Of a stretch of 17,234 nucleotides of DNA, positions 16,144 through 17,234 are shown one piece after another (position 1 is the first letter of the stretch; every line of letters begins with the position of its first letter). The position numbers and the translations under genes were made by a program. Source of the DNA: Gammaproteobacteria bacterium (GTDB taxonomy: Bacteria > Pseudomonadota > Gammaproteobacteria > SG8-11); contig JACQEQ010000220.1 of assembly GCA_016200445.1 (NCBI GenBank), positions 1 through 17,234 on the forward strand, given 5' to 3'. Under the pieces are notes generated by a model, which searched no databases, was not told the DNA's origin, and saw only the letters and a list, made by a program, of their open reading frames with translations.

Positions 16144-16729
16144 TCGCCCCGCCTATAACTAAGCGCGCAGTAATTACATCAGTTCCTGGCAGAACACGAT
16201 TAAGAAAACTTCCCAGATCCTGCTTGTTTGCCAGACTAACGTTCAGCACATTGGTCCAGCGGTAAAACAATTCCGAATAAATTGTTTTGTCTGTGCCCGG
16301 AAAGGGATTTACCATGTAATAAGCGCAAATTGCGATTACGGCAAATACGAAAATCGATTTTATATTTCCGCCGCCGATACGGATCAGCGTTTTGTTTCCA
16401 CAACCACTACCTAGTGTCATACCTATTCCGAACATAATTCCACCCACCAGGTATTCAATCCACGCAAAATTTGCAGCGCGGTAGGGTGGCCGGCTGGCAT
16501 CCACATTCACCAACTGACTCGCCTCTAAAAATATCACTCCAAGCATTGCGATCGTCATCGCAAACAACCACGCTCGCATACGCCCGCTATCGCCGATATT
16601 GACAAGATCTGACACTGCACCCATGGTGCAGAAATTGGTTTTACTCGCCACCGCTCCCATAACCATTGCAACAAGAAGCGTGGTCCACAACACCGCGTGA
16701 TGCGCGGCAGTAAAATTGTCGAACGTCAT
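16043..16729 (-). CDS. N-terminal fragment of the split YeeE/YedE protein
   Basis: If translated as read, this frame gives 228 residues. The first 200 are genuine YeeE/YedE sequence with two of the three conserved cysteine motifs. The last ~28 (FRWSGCWNCGHC and onward) are out-of-frame residues after the T6 run. The product would lack the C-terminal membrane half and is unlikely to transport. Confidence 0.6.
   Translation of the reverse strand: MTFDNFTAAHHAVLWTTLLVAMVMGAVASKTNFCTMGAVSDLVNIGDSGRMRAWLFAMTIAMLGVIFLEASQLVNVDASRPPYRAANFAWIEYLVGGIMFGIGMTLGSGCGNKTLIRIGGGNIKSIFVFAVIAICAYYMVNPFPGTDKTIYSELFYRWTNVLNVSLANKQDLGSFLNRVLPGTDVITARLVIGGAIGLAFFRWSGCWNCGHCCVVHLSRTGNNCCRRR
16127..16132 (-). other. 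Homopolymer A6/T6 where the YeeE/YedE frame breaks
   Basis: The coding-sense run CATTTTTTAGG has six T. Five would restore the frame exactly at the point where family similarity passes from one frame to the other. Confidence 0.75.
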
Positions 16730-16735
16730 ACGTTT

Positions 16736-16740
16736 CACCT
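16736..16740 (-). promoter_or_regulatory. Shine-Dalgarno for the YeeE/YedE gene
   Basis: AGGTG, 6 nt before ATG 16729. It overlaps the alternative GTG start at 16738 and so argues against that start. Confidence 0.65.
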
Positions 16741-16936
16741 ATTCTGTGGTTGATCGAGACCAACATTACGCGTCGCACTCCACGTCTCATGCCGGCAGAA
16801 AGTCAAAAACACGGCCGGTTGCTTTGTAATGCGGCCCATACTTTACCAGTCACTCAACGCTGCTTAATATAAGAACACGTTAATTTAGTAGTTTTACTTG
16901 AACTGCGCATTACAAAAGATTTTTATCGTTACATTG
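16741..16936. other. Non-coding stretch upstream of the YeeE/YedE gene
   Basis: No supportable gene. It should contain the promoter of the leftward membrane-protein gene, though no clear hexamer pair stands out. A segment at about 16761-16795 resembles, in inverted orientation, the left end of the repeat element that follows. Confidence 0.5.
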
Positions 16937-17208
16937 AACCTAGAAACGGCAGTTGAACAGCGTGTGGAGTGCGACACGTTGGGTACAGGGCTAGGCGCAA
17001 CGAGCGAGGAATAGCACGCTATTCCGATAATTCATATCGCGCTGGTTTTGCGCGAGGTAGGACGAGTTGCAACGAAGCCATTTACACAATGGGGCGTGCT
17101 AGGCCATAGCGGGCCTCACCCTTTGGGTGAAGCACGCTCGAGCAAAAAACGTCAATACCTATGCACATTTACCTGTGCCTTGCAGCGGTCAACTACCGTT
17201 TCTAGGTT
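16937..17208. repeat. MITE-like element with 20-bp terminal inverted repeats
   Basis: AACCTAGAAACGGCAGTTGA (16937-16956) is repeated inverted at 17189-17208 with a single mismatch, bounding 272 bp. The interior has no sustained reading frame but many palindromes: 17008-17015 with 17018-17025, 17037-17042 with 17050-17055, and a nested cluster at 17094-17137. Size, terminal repeats and lack of coding fit a non-autonomous transposable element. TTGAA is present at both borders (16934-16938 and 17207-17211), but it overlaps the repeats, so a target duplication cannot be called. I do not recognise the family. The 26 nt to the window end hold nothing further. Confidence 0.65.
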
Positions 17209-17234
17209 GAAGCAAATACTTATTAATTCGCGGC

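Larger units (their letters stand above)
15511..16729 (-). pseudogene. YeeE/YedE (TsuA-like) sulfur-transport membrane protein, split by a frameshift
   Basis: Two overlapping reading frames make one protein of about 400 residues, the usual length of YeeE/YedE proteins. The N-terminal frame gives residues 1-200, with TNFCTMGAVSDLVN (C34) and LGSGCGNKTLIRIGGGN (C110). The C-terminal frame gives the rest, with LALGCTIGQAVTG. These three cysteine motifs are those of the thiosulfate transporter TsuA/YeeE. Several hydrophobic segments fit an inner-membrane protein. Removing one base from the A6 run at 16127-16132 (T6 in the coding sense) joins them seamlessly as AIGLAFLGGVVVG. The start is ATG 16729 with AGGTG 6 nt upstream. 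GTG 16738 is open but lies inside that Shine-Dalgarno. Either a sequencing error, a fresh null mutation or slippage-dependent expression is possible. No tusA-like gene is adjacent. Confidence 0.85.

Noticed and set aside
1..17234. CRISPR array, phage genes or a defence system
   Set aside because: No regularly spaced direct repeats, and no phage or defence-type proteins on either strand.

Overview
The window looks like chromosomal DNA of a gammaproteobacterium, or a close relative within Proteobacteria. It carries type II secretion genes that include a GspC with a PDZ domain, a full-length release factor 3, a proteobacterial-style glcDEF set, a tRNA-Lys with an encoded CCA, and a short lysine-rich histone-H1-like polypeptide. 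Gene density is high across the first 15 kb. The last 0.5 kb is non-coding and repeat-like. No species can be named from the sequence alone.

Region 1 (1-8161) looks like one catabolic locus. A partial IclR-family repressor gene points left. Divergent from it runs a rightward operon: a thiamine-diphosphate enzyme of the transketolase/phosphoketolase superfamily, a four-carbon acid sugar kinase (DUF1537 family), and the three subunits of a glycolate oxidase-type dehydrogenase (glcD, glcE, glcF). From the kinase onward the genes overlap by 4 nt or lie 0-3 nt apart, so they are almost certainly co-transcribed and translationally coupled. I infer that the operon oxidises a 2-hydroxy acid (glycolate or a sugar acid), phosphorylates a four-carbon intermediate and cleaves a ketose-like substrate with TPP. 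I do not know an established pathway with this exact gene set, and this is the most interesting part of the window.

Region 2 (8177-12890, minus strand) is gspC-gspD-gspE of a type II secretion system: inner-membrane clamp, outer-membrane secretin and cytoplasmic ATPase. gspE ends tail-to-tail with glcF, 15 nt apart, so gspF and the pseudopilin genes must be elsewhere.

Region 3 (12891-15338) has prfC (release factor RF3) on the minus strand. It is followed by a 42-residue protein that is more than half lysine, with its own Shine-Dalgarno and intrinsic terminator. A tRNA-Lys(UUU) gene then lies on the minus strand with a recognisable promoter.

Region 4 (15339-17234) has a YeeE/YedE-family (TsuA-like, sulfur-compound transport) membrane protein gene split by a one-base frameshift in an A6/T6 run. 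It is followed by 0.5 kb without genes. That stretch contains a 272-bp element bounded by near-perfect 20-bp inverted repeats and packed with internal hairpins, resembling a non-autonomous mobile element (MITE-like).
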